This document shows, one piece after another, positions 1 through 7,041 of a stretch of DNA of 18,782 nucleotides. The notes below the pieces were generated by a model that did not search any database, was not told where the DNA came from, and was given only the letters and a program-made list of their open reading frames with translations. Both the position numbers and the translations under genes were made by a program. The stretch is from CAZUMW01 sp964621615. GTDB taxonomy: Bacteria; Desulfobacterota; WTBG01; CAIYCZ01; CAIRTM01. Position 1 is the first letter of the stretch. Every line of letters starts with the position of its first letter. Location: NCBI GenBank assembly GCA_964621615.1, contig CAZUMW010000064.1, forward strand, positions 1-18,782, read 5' to 3'.

Positions 1-46
1 TCCCGACACGTCGGGAAAACTGAATCCACCGGCTTGTAGCCGGTGG
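1..46. repeat. Two adjacent hairpins, possible palindromic repeat or IS200-like end
   Basis: Two perfect stem-loops sit side by side just after the stop codon of the first surface-protein gene. The first has arms TCCCGA/TCGGGA at 1-6 and 11-16. The second has arms CCACCGGC/GCCGGTGG at 26-33 and 39-46 with a five-base loop. They could end the transcript of the neighbouring minus-strand gene, although no T-run follows. Paired hairpins like these also occur in REP-type repeats and at ends of IS200/IS605-like elements. The window starts here, so the element may be cut off. Confidence 0.45.
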
Positions 47-61
47 TAGTTCAATAAGCAA

Positions 62-2248
62 TTATTTTCTCACAGCGATACCGATATCACGCAGGTTCTT
101 TTCAGACATAAGCCGTGTACGAATGAACGATACTGCATTGGCAAGTGCAGGAGATGACTCCCTGCGGATTTCCGTCATTATATCATCTATTTCACGAAGC
201 TGTTTCGCGGTTATAACTATTTCCGAACCATATACAATATCCGATTCGATAAGCGGGAGAATGGATTGAAGAACCGTCTGTGTCTTCAAAAGAAGAGCAG
301 GGCGGTTTTTCAGTATGCCGGTAATTTCCTCTGCATGTGCGTAATAGAGGCAGGTCAGCGTCATTCCGAACGGCGAAGCAGACAAATGCTTTTTGCGGAA
401 TGCGCGTATCGTATCGAGCGATTCCGTGTTGTTATCGGCTGCGATGCGGGCGGGGCACTGCTGAAACAGGCGTACCTCCACCGTAAACTGCTGCACATCG
501 GACATGCCCCCCGAGCCGGTAACATGAAGCTGAACCGCATGGGTGCCTACCTGGCTGAACGCAGGCTTCCAGGTGATTACACCGACCGCTTCATCGATTT
601 CCATTCCCTCCGGTGACTGCTCAAGCGTGTAGGCAAGTGTCTGATCCCCTGCATCGGTCAGAATATCATAAAAATACAGCTTTCCCACAGCAGCGGTTTC
701 AGGCGGTGTGGATGTGATTGCCACCGGCGGGGGCTGTGGAATTACAGAGGTCGTTGTGCTGGTTACGGACGACGTTGTCGATGATGTTGTGGATGAAGTC
801 GACGATGATGTTGATGAGGATGTGGATTCATCTCCGCCGCTGGAGCCGCCCCCTCCCGTGTTTCCGCCGGAGCCGTCTTCCTGAGCCGAGGTGGATGATG
901 TCGTTGAAGTTGAGCTTGAGCTTGACGACGTGGTTTCATTGTCTGCCGTTGTTGTCGAGGTCGTTTCATTGTCGGGCACAGTGGAGGTTGTCGAGCTGGT
1001 TGAGGATGTGGACGATGACGATGTGGTAGATACAACACCTGCTGCCTGTGTTGCTATTTTGAGGGAGCCGCTGGTGTCGTCGATGTAGCAGATATACGGG
1101 ATGTTCCCGCTGTCAAGGGCGATTGAGCTGTAAAGCCCCACATTGTTTTCGCTGCCGTCCACTGTTTCAGTTTCCCAGGAGCCGGTGTAAACGGCATATT
1201 TCAGATTGCCGTTTGTTGCGTCATAATAGCTGACGTGCGGTATTTCTGTTACCGGGGTAAGAACAAGACTGGAGTACCTGCCCGCATCGCCCGTGCTGTC
1301 CACTGTTTCCCTGAGCCAGCTTGTGCCGCGGCAGGATTTGCAGAAATATCTCAAATCGCCCTGCGTTTCGTTGTAATAGCTCACGTGCGGGTTGCTGTCA
1401 GCGTCAAGCGCAAGCGATGCATACTTTCCGACCCGGTCCTGGGTTGCCCCGTTTTGCCCGCCGTCTCCGTCGAGCACAAACCGGTGCCAGGTATTGCACT
1501 GCAGCACACCGTCAACCACCTTGCAGCAGTTGGGGCCCCGGCACCAGTATTTCAAATGCCCCATTGTCGCGTTGTAGTATGCAGCATGGGGGTAATTGTC
1601 CCCATCGAGGGCAAGCGATGAATACAGCCCCACATTTCCGGTAGAATTTGTCGATACCCCTGTGCCGTCGTCAGCGACAAAGCGATGCCAGGTGTTGCAC
1701 TCGTCACCTTTGCAGCAGTAGGGTCCGCGGCAGAAATATTTCAGCTGCCCCAGCGATGCATTATAATAGCTGACATGCTCCTTGTCGGCGGAATCAAGCT
1801 CAAGGGATGCATACCTGCCCACATCGCCGGTTGAGGGCTCGATGGTGCCGTCGTCAAGCGGTGCCATCAGCTCCCAGGCGCTGCCGTTGTGCACATAGCA
1901 TTTCAGCTGGCCGCTGTCGGTGTCATAGACGCTGATATGGGGCAGCCCTGAGGAGTCGATCTTAAGCGAGCAGTCTTTAAAGCTGCCGCTCGCGATCGCT
2001 TCAGTCCACCACATGCCGGCGTCGAATTGTGCGTATTTCAGTGCTCCGTAGGGATCTTCACAGTATGCGATATGTATTCGGTCGCTGCCGTCTATTGCGA
2101 TGGAGCAGCAGGCAAAGGAAAACCCGGATGACGGGCTGTCGTCAACCACTCCGGTATACCACTCGGCCCCGGCGGGGGAGCAGAAAAGCAAAAAACATAT
2201 GAGAAAAAAGACAAAACCTTTTGTATGCGGACAGCCTGTGTGTTTCAT
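62..2248 (-). CDS. Secreted seven-repeat (propeller-like) surface protein with Ig-like domain and CFI-box-like tail, paralog A
   Basis: This is a secreted protein of 728 residues and unknown function. Residues 1-28 form a clear signal peptide with cleavage after AGA. Seven repeats of about 50 residues follow (about 29-404), built on the motif G-x-YSSLALD-x(5)-PH-x-SYY-x(6)-LKY; this suggests a seven-bladed beta-propeller. Repeats 3-5 carry extra Cys-rich insertions. A Ser/Thr/Gly linker (about 405-508) leads to one putative Ig domain (He_PIG type, about 509-594). The C-terminal tail begins at Cys598 and resembles the CFI-box-CTERM domain (RAFRKKHL, then LYY). I chose the ATG at 2248 because GAGGGGAA lies eight bases before it and the signal peptide then starts normally; an ATG at 2287 has no ribosome binding site. 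The gene follows its paralog at 2307-4496 and is probably in the same operon. The domain layout is clear; the role, perhaps adhesion or surface recognition, is inference. Confidence 0.85.
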   Translation of the reverse strand: MKHTGCPHTKGFVFFLICFLLFCSPAGAEWYTGVVDDSPSSGFSFACCSIAIDGSDRIHIAYCEDPYGALKYAQFDAGMWWTEAIASGSFKDCSLKIDSSGLPHISVYDTDSGQLKCYVHNGSAWELMAPLDDGTIEPSTGDVGRYASLELDSADKEHVSYYNASLGQLKYFCRGPYCCKGDECNTWHRFVADDGTGVSTNSTGNVGLYSSLALDGDNYPHAAYYNATMGHLKYWCRGPNCCKVVDGVLQCNTWHRFVLDGDGGQNGATQDRVGKYASLALDADSNPHVSYYNETQGDLRYFCKSCRGTSWLRETVDSTGDAGRYSSLVLTPVTEIPHVSYYDATNGNLKYAVYTGSWETETVDGSENNVGLYSSIALDSGNIPYICYIDDTSGSLKIATQAAGVVSTTSSSSTSSTSSTTSTVPDNETTSTTTADNETTSSSSSSTSTTSSTSAQEDGSGGNTGGGGSSGGDESTSSSTSSSTSSTTSSTTSSVTSTTTSVIPQPPPVAITSTPPETAAVGKLYFYDILTDAGDQTLAYTLEQSPEGMEIDEAVGVITWKPAFSQVGTHAVQLHVTGSGGMSDVQQFTVEVRLFQQCPARIAADNNTESLDTIRAFRKKHLSASPFGMTLTCLYYAHAEEITGILKNRPALLLKTQTVLQSILPLIESDIVYGSEIVITAKQLREIDDIMTEIRRESSPALANAVSFIRTRLMSEKNLRDIGIAVRK
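725..1039 (-). repeat. Low-complexity Ser/Thr-rich linker coding region
   Basis: About 105 codons in paralog A consist almost entirely of Ser and Thr, with a short Gly-rich patch in the middle. On the DNA this gives simple-sequence tracts rich in GTTGT, GATGA and GTGGA. It separates the propeller-like repeats from the Ig-like domain and probably acts as a flexible, possibly glycosylated stalk. The tracts create open frames in other phases that are not genes. Confidence 0.8.
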
Positions 2249-2306
2249 GCCGGCTTCCCCTCTAATGAAATGATTGAATATTCTCATAAATTTATGATTA
2301 TACTGT

Positions 2307-4496
2307 TTATTGAATATTAATTCTCAATTGCCCCAGTGCTGCGGGAGATTGTATGTTTTTTAATACAAATGAAAGTGTTGTATTCAGTTCAGGTGATGCA
2401 TGCTTCTGGAGCTCTTTGATGAGCACAATTATTCTCCGGTAAAGCGTTCGGCTGATAGTGATGCGGCCGCCGTCCCGCACGCTGCGCGCAATGTTCGGCA
2501 TAAGGTGCTCCAGGGTGCGTTGTGCTTTTTGCTTCAATCCGGGGTGCGATTGCAGAACTGCAATCACTGTATCACTGTGCACATAATAAAATCGTATGAG
2601 TGTCAGACCGAGCGCCGATCGGGAGAGGTATCTGTCTCTGAATGCGCGCAGCACGGCAGCATCCGATGAAGAGCTCAGCAGCGCGGCCGGACAGGCGGCC
2701 AGGGGCTTGACGGTTATGTAAAACGATTGTGCTGCGCTGTTTCCTGCTGCGTCGGCTGCGTGGATGTCCACCTGGTGCTTACCGAGCTGATCGGCTTCGG
2801 GTGTCCACGTTAATACGCCTTTCTCTGTATTGATTTCCATGCCGGCCGGGTGCTGAAGCAGTCTGCAGGTAACAGGAGGATCGCTGCCATCCGTCTGGAC
2901 GATATAATAATAGAGCAGCTCAACGGCAGCTGTAGCAGGGGGTGAAGACGTGATAGTCAGGGCCGGAGGCGGTGACTGAGTGATGGTGGTTGACGTTGAT
3001 GAGGTAGCACCCGACCCCTCCTCACCCTGGAAGAGCGAAACGGTGATGCTGTATTCCTGAGATGCCGTATGGCCGTGCCGGTCCTGAATTTTTATTCCCA
3101 CCCGATGCGCGCCGACCTGATTCAGAGATGGTGTCCAGGTGAGCATACCCTTGTCCGTATTTATGTCCATTCCGCGCGGGGCGGTTGTAAGCGAAAAGCT
3201 CAGCTCCTGTGTGCTTCTGTTAGCTGATACAACATAATAGTACAGCGAGCCGACTGCTGCATTTTTTGCCGGGGTGGAGGCTATGGCAAGCGTGTCGGAT
3301 GAATCGCCCGGTTCACTGGTTGTGGTGCTGTTTTCTACAGTCGTGGTTGAGCTGGAGGATGTTGTCGATGTCGTGGGGTCAGGGGATACGCTTGTTGTGG
3401 TCGTCGTTTGTCCAGGTGTGCTTGTGGTTGATGAAGTCTCGATTTCACCGGAAAGGGCGGCATATTTAAGTGCGCCGTTTGATTCATCGTAATAGGCTAT
3501 GTGCGGCCTTCCGGTGCTGTCAACAGCCAGAGATGAATAGTCCCCGACATCTTCGGAATCATCTGCGATATCAATCTGCCAGGAACCGTCATAGCGGGCA
3601 TACTTGAGGTTGCCGTTTGTATCGTCACAATAGCTTATATGGATGCAGCCGAAATCATCAGCAGCGATTGAGGTGTATGTGCCGACATATCCCATTGTAT
3701 CGATTGTGACGATTGTCCAGCCACCCCACTGTTCTTCTTTATACGCATATTTAAGATCGCCGCGCCCGACATTGTAGTAGCTGATGTGCGGATTGTTGTC
3801 GCTGTCAAGTGTAATATCGTTGTACAGGCCAACGGTGTCACCGCGGTCTACAATGTCATCGCTGCCGCCGCTGCCGTACAGATAGTGTAAGTCACGCCCA
3901 TCATAATTATGAAAGCTGATGTGAGGGTCGTTCCGGTCATCGATTGCAAGCGAGGAAAACCCGGGCTTCCCTGCACTGAAAAGGGTCTGTGTGTTCCAGC
4001 GGATTCCGTTGAAATACACATGCCGCAATTCCTGCGCATCATACTCACCGTAGCAGATGTGCGGGTTGTCACGGCTGTCTGTTGCGATCGAGGGTTCACC
4101 GGCAAAACAGTCTTCTTCGATAGTCTGTATTTCCCAGGTGTCATCATTAAGGCGGGCATATTTTAATCGAAACAGGGAGAAGTCATAATAACACAGGTGC
4201 GGTGTGCCTGTGCTGTCAAGAGCGATGTCACAGCCTGTACCCACATCACCCCCGGCGTCAATCGTTTGAATGATCCAGTCTGTGCCGCTCAGATATGCAT
4301 ACTTCAGGTCGCCGTTTGTGTAGTCATAATAGCACACGTGGGGCCTGCCGTTCTGATCGAGCGCCAGGGATGCATCGATGCCGACAGTACCTGCTGTGTC
4401 GATTGTGTCGATATGCCATGCGGCATATGCACCCGTTGCGTGTGCCAGAAGAAGCAGGCAGCAGACTGTTATTGTTATGAGGTGTCTTGAGCCCAT
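2307..4496 (-). CDS. Secreted seven-repeat (propeller-like) surface protein with two Ig-like domains and CFI-box-like tail, paralog B
   Basis: This 729-residue protein is a paralog of the downstream gene (62-2248) and its function is unknown. A signal peptide (about 1-26, ending AYAA) is followed by seven repeats (about 27-348) with the same core, for example SLALD-x(4)-RPH-x-CYYD and DLKYA. A Ser/Thr linker (about 352-400) follows, then two Ig-like He_PIG-type domains (about 403-491 and 512-598) joined by a short Thr/Ser stretch, where paralog A has only one. The tail from Cys602 contains RAFRDRYL at 617-624 and FYY near 638, as in CFI-box-CTERM domains, but has CPA in place of CFIATAAYGS. 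I used the ATG at 4496; a TTG at 4502 is also in frame and neither has a recognisable ribosome binding site. A consensus promoter lies at 4719-4746, so the leader is about 215 bases. This is the first gene of a two-gene unit. Confidence 0.85.
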   Translation of the reverse strand: MGSRHLITITVCCLLLLAHATGAYAAWHIDTIDTAGTVGIDASLALDQNGRPHVCYYDYTNGDLKYAYLSGTDWIIQTIDAGGDVGTGCDIALDSTGTPHLCYYDFSLFRLKYARLNDDTWEIQTIEEDCFAGEPSIATDSRDNPHICYGEYDAQELRHVYFNGIRWNTQTLFSAGKPGFSSLAIDDRNDPHISFHNYDGRDLHYLYGSGGSDDIVDRGDTVGLYNDITLDSDNNPHISYYNVGRGDLKYAYKEEQWGGWTIVTIDTMGYVGTYTSIAADDFGCIHISYCDDTNGNLKYARYDGSWQIDIADDSEDVGDYSSLAVDSTGRPHIAYYDESNGALKYAALSGEIETSSTTSTPGQTTTTTSVSPDPTTSTTSSSSTTTVENSTTTSEPGDSSDTLAIASTPAKNAAVGSLYYYVVSANRSTQELSFSLTTAPRGMDINTDKGMLTWTPSLNQVGAHRVGIKIQDRHGHTASQEYSITVSLFQGEEGSGATSSTSTTITQSPPPALTITSSPPATAAVELLYYYIVQTDGSDPPVTCRLLQHPAGMEINTEKGVLTWTPEADQLGKHQVDIHAADAAGNSAAQSFYITVKPLAACPAALLSSSSDAAVLRAFRDRYLSRSALGLTLIRFYYVHSDTVIAVLQSHPGLKQKAQRTLEHLMPNIARSVRDGGRITISRTLYRRIIVLIKELQKHASPELNTTLSFVLKNIQSPAALGQLRINIQ

Positions 4497-4548
4497 GTAC
4501 AAAGAAAAAACTATTGACAGTCCCGAAAAAAAAATGCCTTTCGGTGTT

Positions 4549-4627
4549 ATTGAGAGCGAAGCAATCTCTTCTCTCCTGCGCAGTTGAAATAAACGGGATT
4601 GCTTCGTCGTTCCACTCCCCGCGATGA
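4549..4627. repeat. Small interspersed palindromic repeat (TCATTGCGA/GAAGCAATC type)
   Basis: Inverted arms CGAAGCAATC (4557-4566) and GATTGCTTCG (4597-4606) are perfect. The right flank continues as CGTTCCACTCCCCGCGATGA and the left as TTATTGAGAG. This matches the general look of the small dispersed repeats with TCATTGCGAGG...GAAGCAATC ends found in many environmental bacterial genomes. The element lies in the untranslated leader of the 2307-4496 gene and would form a hairpin in that transcript. Confidence 0.6.
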
Positions 4628-4718
4628 CCTGTTTTCCGGCTTTTTACAGTACAGTTAATTTTTGATCGATAAGAAAAATATATTTTCGAAAAAAACAAAA
4701 GCAGATGTGCATACTTTT

Positions 4719-4746
4719 ATTGTAGCGGTGATTGTTGCCATGTCAA
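4719..4746 (-). promoter_or_regulatory. Sigma-70-type promoter for the tandem surface-protein genes
   Basis: On the minus strand a perfect -35 box TTGACA (4741-4746) is followed by a 16-base spacer and the -10 box TACAAT (4719-4724). The DNA just upstream (4747-4790) is very AT-rich, as in an UP element. Transcription would start near 4712 and give a leader of about 215 bases before the ATG at 4496. The same TTGACA/TACAAT pair occurs before the parvulin gene at 18094-18122. Confidence 0.65.
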
Positions 4747-4902
4747 CACTGTTAGTAAATATAATATATTATAGTCGTCAGTAAATTGTAAATCAGAAAA
4801 CAGAGCGCGGGCTGCCGCTGCGGCCGCCTTCAGGAGAAATAATTCAGGGTGCGGGTGAATACCGAAACGGCAGAAGACGTGAAAATGCCGTTCATGATGA
4901 CA

Positions 4903-4940
4903 GCAATGCCCTCCCCGATAACCGGAGGGGAGGGCATTGC
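4903..4940 (-). terminator. Long perfect stem-loop after the pseudo-matrixin gene
   Basis: GCAATGCCCTCCCC (4903-4916) and GGGGAGGGCATTGC (4927-4940) form a perfect 14-base stem with a 10-base loop, 28 bases beyond the stop codon at 4969. It is placed as a terminator or transcript-end stabiliser for the minus-strand gene. No T-run follows the stem, so it is not a textbook intrinsic terminator. Confidence 0.5.
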
Positions 4941-4968
4941 GTGCTATGGTCTATTCAGTACCGGACCG

Positions 4969-6564
4969 TTACGGTTTGGTTATTTGTGTCCAGGTGCTCA
5001 GGTCGGTTGTGTAGAGTACATGATTGTTCAAGTTGACGCCGGCGATATCGTCTTCGTACCCATCATCATCAACATCGAGTACAATCAGGTTGTTAAATTT
5101 GTTTGCACCGATTTTAGTCCAATTGGTGCTGTCTGTTGTGTACAGGATGTATTGGTTCAGGTTGATAGCGGCGATATCGTTTGCATAGCCATCGCGATCC
5201 AGATCTCCGACTGCCATGGTGCTGAATTTGTTGGCGCCTATTTTAGTCCAATTGGTGGTATCGCTTGAGTACAGGATGTACTGGTTCAGGTTAAGCCCGA
5301 TGAGCTCATCTTTTTTACCGTCTTTGTCATAGTCGTAATAGGCCATTTTGGTGAACTTATTGGCGCCGATTTTGTTCCAGTTGGAGGTGTCGGTAGTGTA
5401 AAGCATGTACTGGTTCAGGTTAATACCTGCGAGATCGTCATTATACCCGTCTCCATTAACATCGCCTGACAGCAGCGAGGTGAACTTATTGGCACCGATT
5501 TTGTTCCAGTTGGTGGTATCGCTTGAGTACAGGATGTACTGGTTAAGATTTATGCCCGCAAGATCATCACTGTATCCGTCAACGTTTCCTATATCGCCGA
5601 AAGCAAGCTTGGTAAACTTATTTGAACCGATTTTACTCCAGTTGGTGGTGTCAGTGCTGTACAGCATGTACGAATTCAGGTTAATGCCGGCGAGGTCGTT
5701 ATCATAGCCGTCTGAATCGACATCACCAGCCGCTATTTCATTAAATTTATTTTCACCAATCTTGTCCCAGTTTGATAGGTCGGCAGTATAGTAGACATAA
5801 CCCTTGGTGTCGACGTAGACGATATCGTCTCTGCCGTCCAGGACCACTGTGGTGGATCCTGTCTGGGTGATTGGGGTAGTGGCGTTCATATCGCCGGATA
5901 CCAGACCCGGTATGGTACGCACATCAGTACCTGTTGCGGTGTAGCTTTCATCATAGACCGAAACCAGCCCCTGCATATCATCGTTCGTCAGGGTCACGGC
6001 ACGGAAGGTTCCCGGGCTCACGGAATATGTGTCATTCATGACCGCATAGGCTGTTGAGGTTCTGGTCAACCCCGCTGCATATCCCAGAGCATATAGCATG
6101 AGTGATTCGACTTCATAACACCCGGTTGTTGAAACAGCACTCAGGCATTTATCGGTATTCAAATAGATATCGGCTTCGGTTATGGTTGATGTCGTGCTGA
6201 TCATGGTTATGCTGACCGCATCTGAAGAAGCACCAAGACCGACAAACCCAATGGTGTTGAGGCCGTCGCCTGAAGTGGGGGTTACTTCTGCTGCAGTTTG
6301 TGAAACTGAAATGGAGTAACTTGTTGCAGGTGTTGCATTCCACTTGGCAACCGCACGGTATACTTTGGTCAGCGTTACAGATTCAACGCTGGTATACCCT
6401 GGATCATCGTAGGCGAAATTGTCCAGCTGATATGAGGTGCTGTTGTCCCCCCAGGCCGAGCCCTGAGCATTGTAGGCCCATGCCGGTGCAGCACTCATGG
6501 CCATGAGTGCACAGACAGCAGCGAGCAGTATTGCTTTCATAAGTGATGGCTTTCTTCCTGTCAT
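4969..6564 (-). CDS. Secreted pseudo-matrixin with seven calcium-loop (FG-GAP/VCBS-like) repeats
   Basis: This 531-residue secreted protein is a paralog of the matrixin at 10065-11549. A signal peptide (1-30, ending AWA) precedes a matrixin-like domain (about 31-205). The region that aligns with the zinc-binding helix reads VESLMLYALGYAAGLTRTS. The three zinc histidines are Tyr158, Tyr162 and Arg168, and the catalytic Glu is Ala159. The Met-turn methionine (Met176) is kept. It should therefore not bind zinc or cut peptides like its paralog. Residues about 246-531 hold seven repeats of about 43 residues (GD-x-D-x-DGY-x-DDLAGINLNQY, then W-x-KIGANKF), probably a seven-bladed propeller with calcium loops. 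The start at 6564 has a very good AGGAGG (6573-6578) eight bases upstream. The gene stands apart from the matrixin, with its own upstream region. The reading frame is intact and well translated, so it is not a decayed gene; a binding or regulatory role is inference. Confidence 0.88.
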   Translation of the reverse strand: MTGRKPSLMKAILLAAVCALMAMSAAPAWAYNAQGSAWGDNSTSYQLDNFAYDDPGYTSVESVTLTKVYRAVAKWNATPATSYSISVSQTAAEVTPTSGDGLNTIGFVGLGASSDAVSITMISTTSTITEADIYLNTDKCLSAVSTTGCYEVESLMLYALGYAAGLTRTSTAYAVMNDTYSVSPGTFRAVTLTNDDMQGLVSVYDESYTATGTDVRTIPGLVSGDMNATTPITQTGSTTVVLDGRDDIVYVDTKGYVYYTADLSNWDKIGENKFNEIAAGDVDSDGYDNDLAGINLNSYMLYSTDTTNWSKIGSNKFTKLAFGDIGNVDGYSDDLAGINLNQYILYSSDTTNWNKIGANKFTSLLSGDVNGDGYNDDLAGINLNQYMLYTTDTSNWNKIGANKFTKMAYYDYDKDGKKDELIGLNLNQYILYSSDTTNWTKIGANKFSTMAVGDLDRDGYANDIAAINLNQYILYTTDSTNWTKIGANKFNNLIVLDVDDDGYEDDIAGVNLNNHVLYTTDLSTWTQITKP

Positions 6565-6631
6565 TGTTAACTCCTCCTTGCAAAGTAAATAAAATTTTTA
6601 AGCATTATTTTTTATACCGCCCGTATTGTTT

Positions 6632-6706
6632 TCAACCCTTTCCGGGCCGTTGCAGCGGATAAAAAAGTATTTCAGCGGTACTCCTCCCTGATGTGTTTTT
6701 GTTCAT
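6632..6706 (-). CDS. Candidate small ORF (24 codons) upstream of the pseudo-matrixin
   Basis: An ATG at 6706 follows CGGAGG with a five-base gap, one of the best ribosome binding sites in the window. The frame runs 24 codons, starting MNKNTSGRS and ending RPGKG, and stops 67 bases before the start of the pseudo-matrixin gene. The peptide is basic and has no membrane segment. It could be a leader peptide or an independent small protein on the same transcript. I do not recognise it. A longer frame reaching back to 6946 has no ribosome binding site. The call depends almost entirely on the ribosome binding site and position. Confidence 0.4.
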   Translation of the reverse strand: MNKNTSGRSTAEILFYPLQRPGKG

Positions 6707-6945
6707 AATTACCTCCGTGTAAATATGATTGCTGTTTGTCATACGCCGTAACCGATTTATTGTTTCAAAAAGCATATGCATTAGACAACAAAAAAACCGG
6801 CGCTGCATATGCCTTTTTGTTGCAGAGTATGGTTTTACGTTTTCTTTTCTTATCGGCAGATTGCGGAAAAAAGTTAGACGGTGCGCAGTATTTTTCACTG
6901 CAGCAGCATAAAAAAAGGGGATTTTTTTTCCCTCCATTTTGATCA

Positions 6946-6958
6946 TTCATTGAATGAA
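6946..6958. promoter_or_regulatory. Palindrome TTCATT-G-AATGAA, possible operator
   Basis: A perfect 13-base palindrome lies between the stop of the fused membrane protein gene (7042) and the small ORF (6706). Short palindromes of this TCATT/AATGA type are often repressor sites, for example of TetR-like proteins. No regulator gene is present in the window, and 477 bases around it hold no other clear gene apart from the small ORF. Confidence 0.3.
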
Positions 6959-7041
6959 CAATCAGGCTGTGCCGGCGCTCCTTTCGGGGGCGGTAAGCGC
7001 TGCTGACCGTTTACCTGGTGAATGTTTGTGCGTGCTGCATG

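Noticed and set aside
718..1038. Open frames on both strands through the Ser/Thr linker region
   Set aside because: They are by-products of the low-complexity codons in the real gene; their peptides are compositionally odd and have no ribosome binding site.
4500..4502. TTG start for paralog B
   Set aside because: An ATG two codons later gives an equally good signal peptide, and neither has a ribosome binding site.
4849..5268. A 139-codon plus-strand frame overlapping the 3' end of the pseudo-matrixin
   Set aside because: It is the mirror of the repeated calcium-loop codons and crosses the perfect stem-loop.
6786..6822. Inverted repeat CAACAAAAA/TTTTTGTTG upstream of the small ORF
   Set aside because: It is mostly A/T-run complementarity with a long loop and has no clear relation to a gene end or start.
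6909..6933. A possible terminator for the fused membrane protein gene (GGGGA/TCCC with an adjacent T-run)
   Set aside because: The stem is only four to five pairs and lies over 100 bases from the stop; too weak to call.
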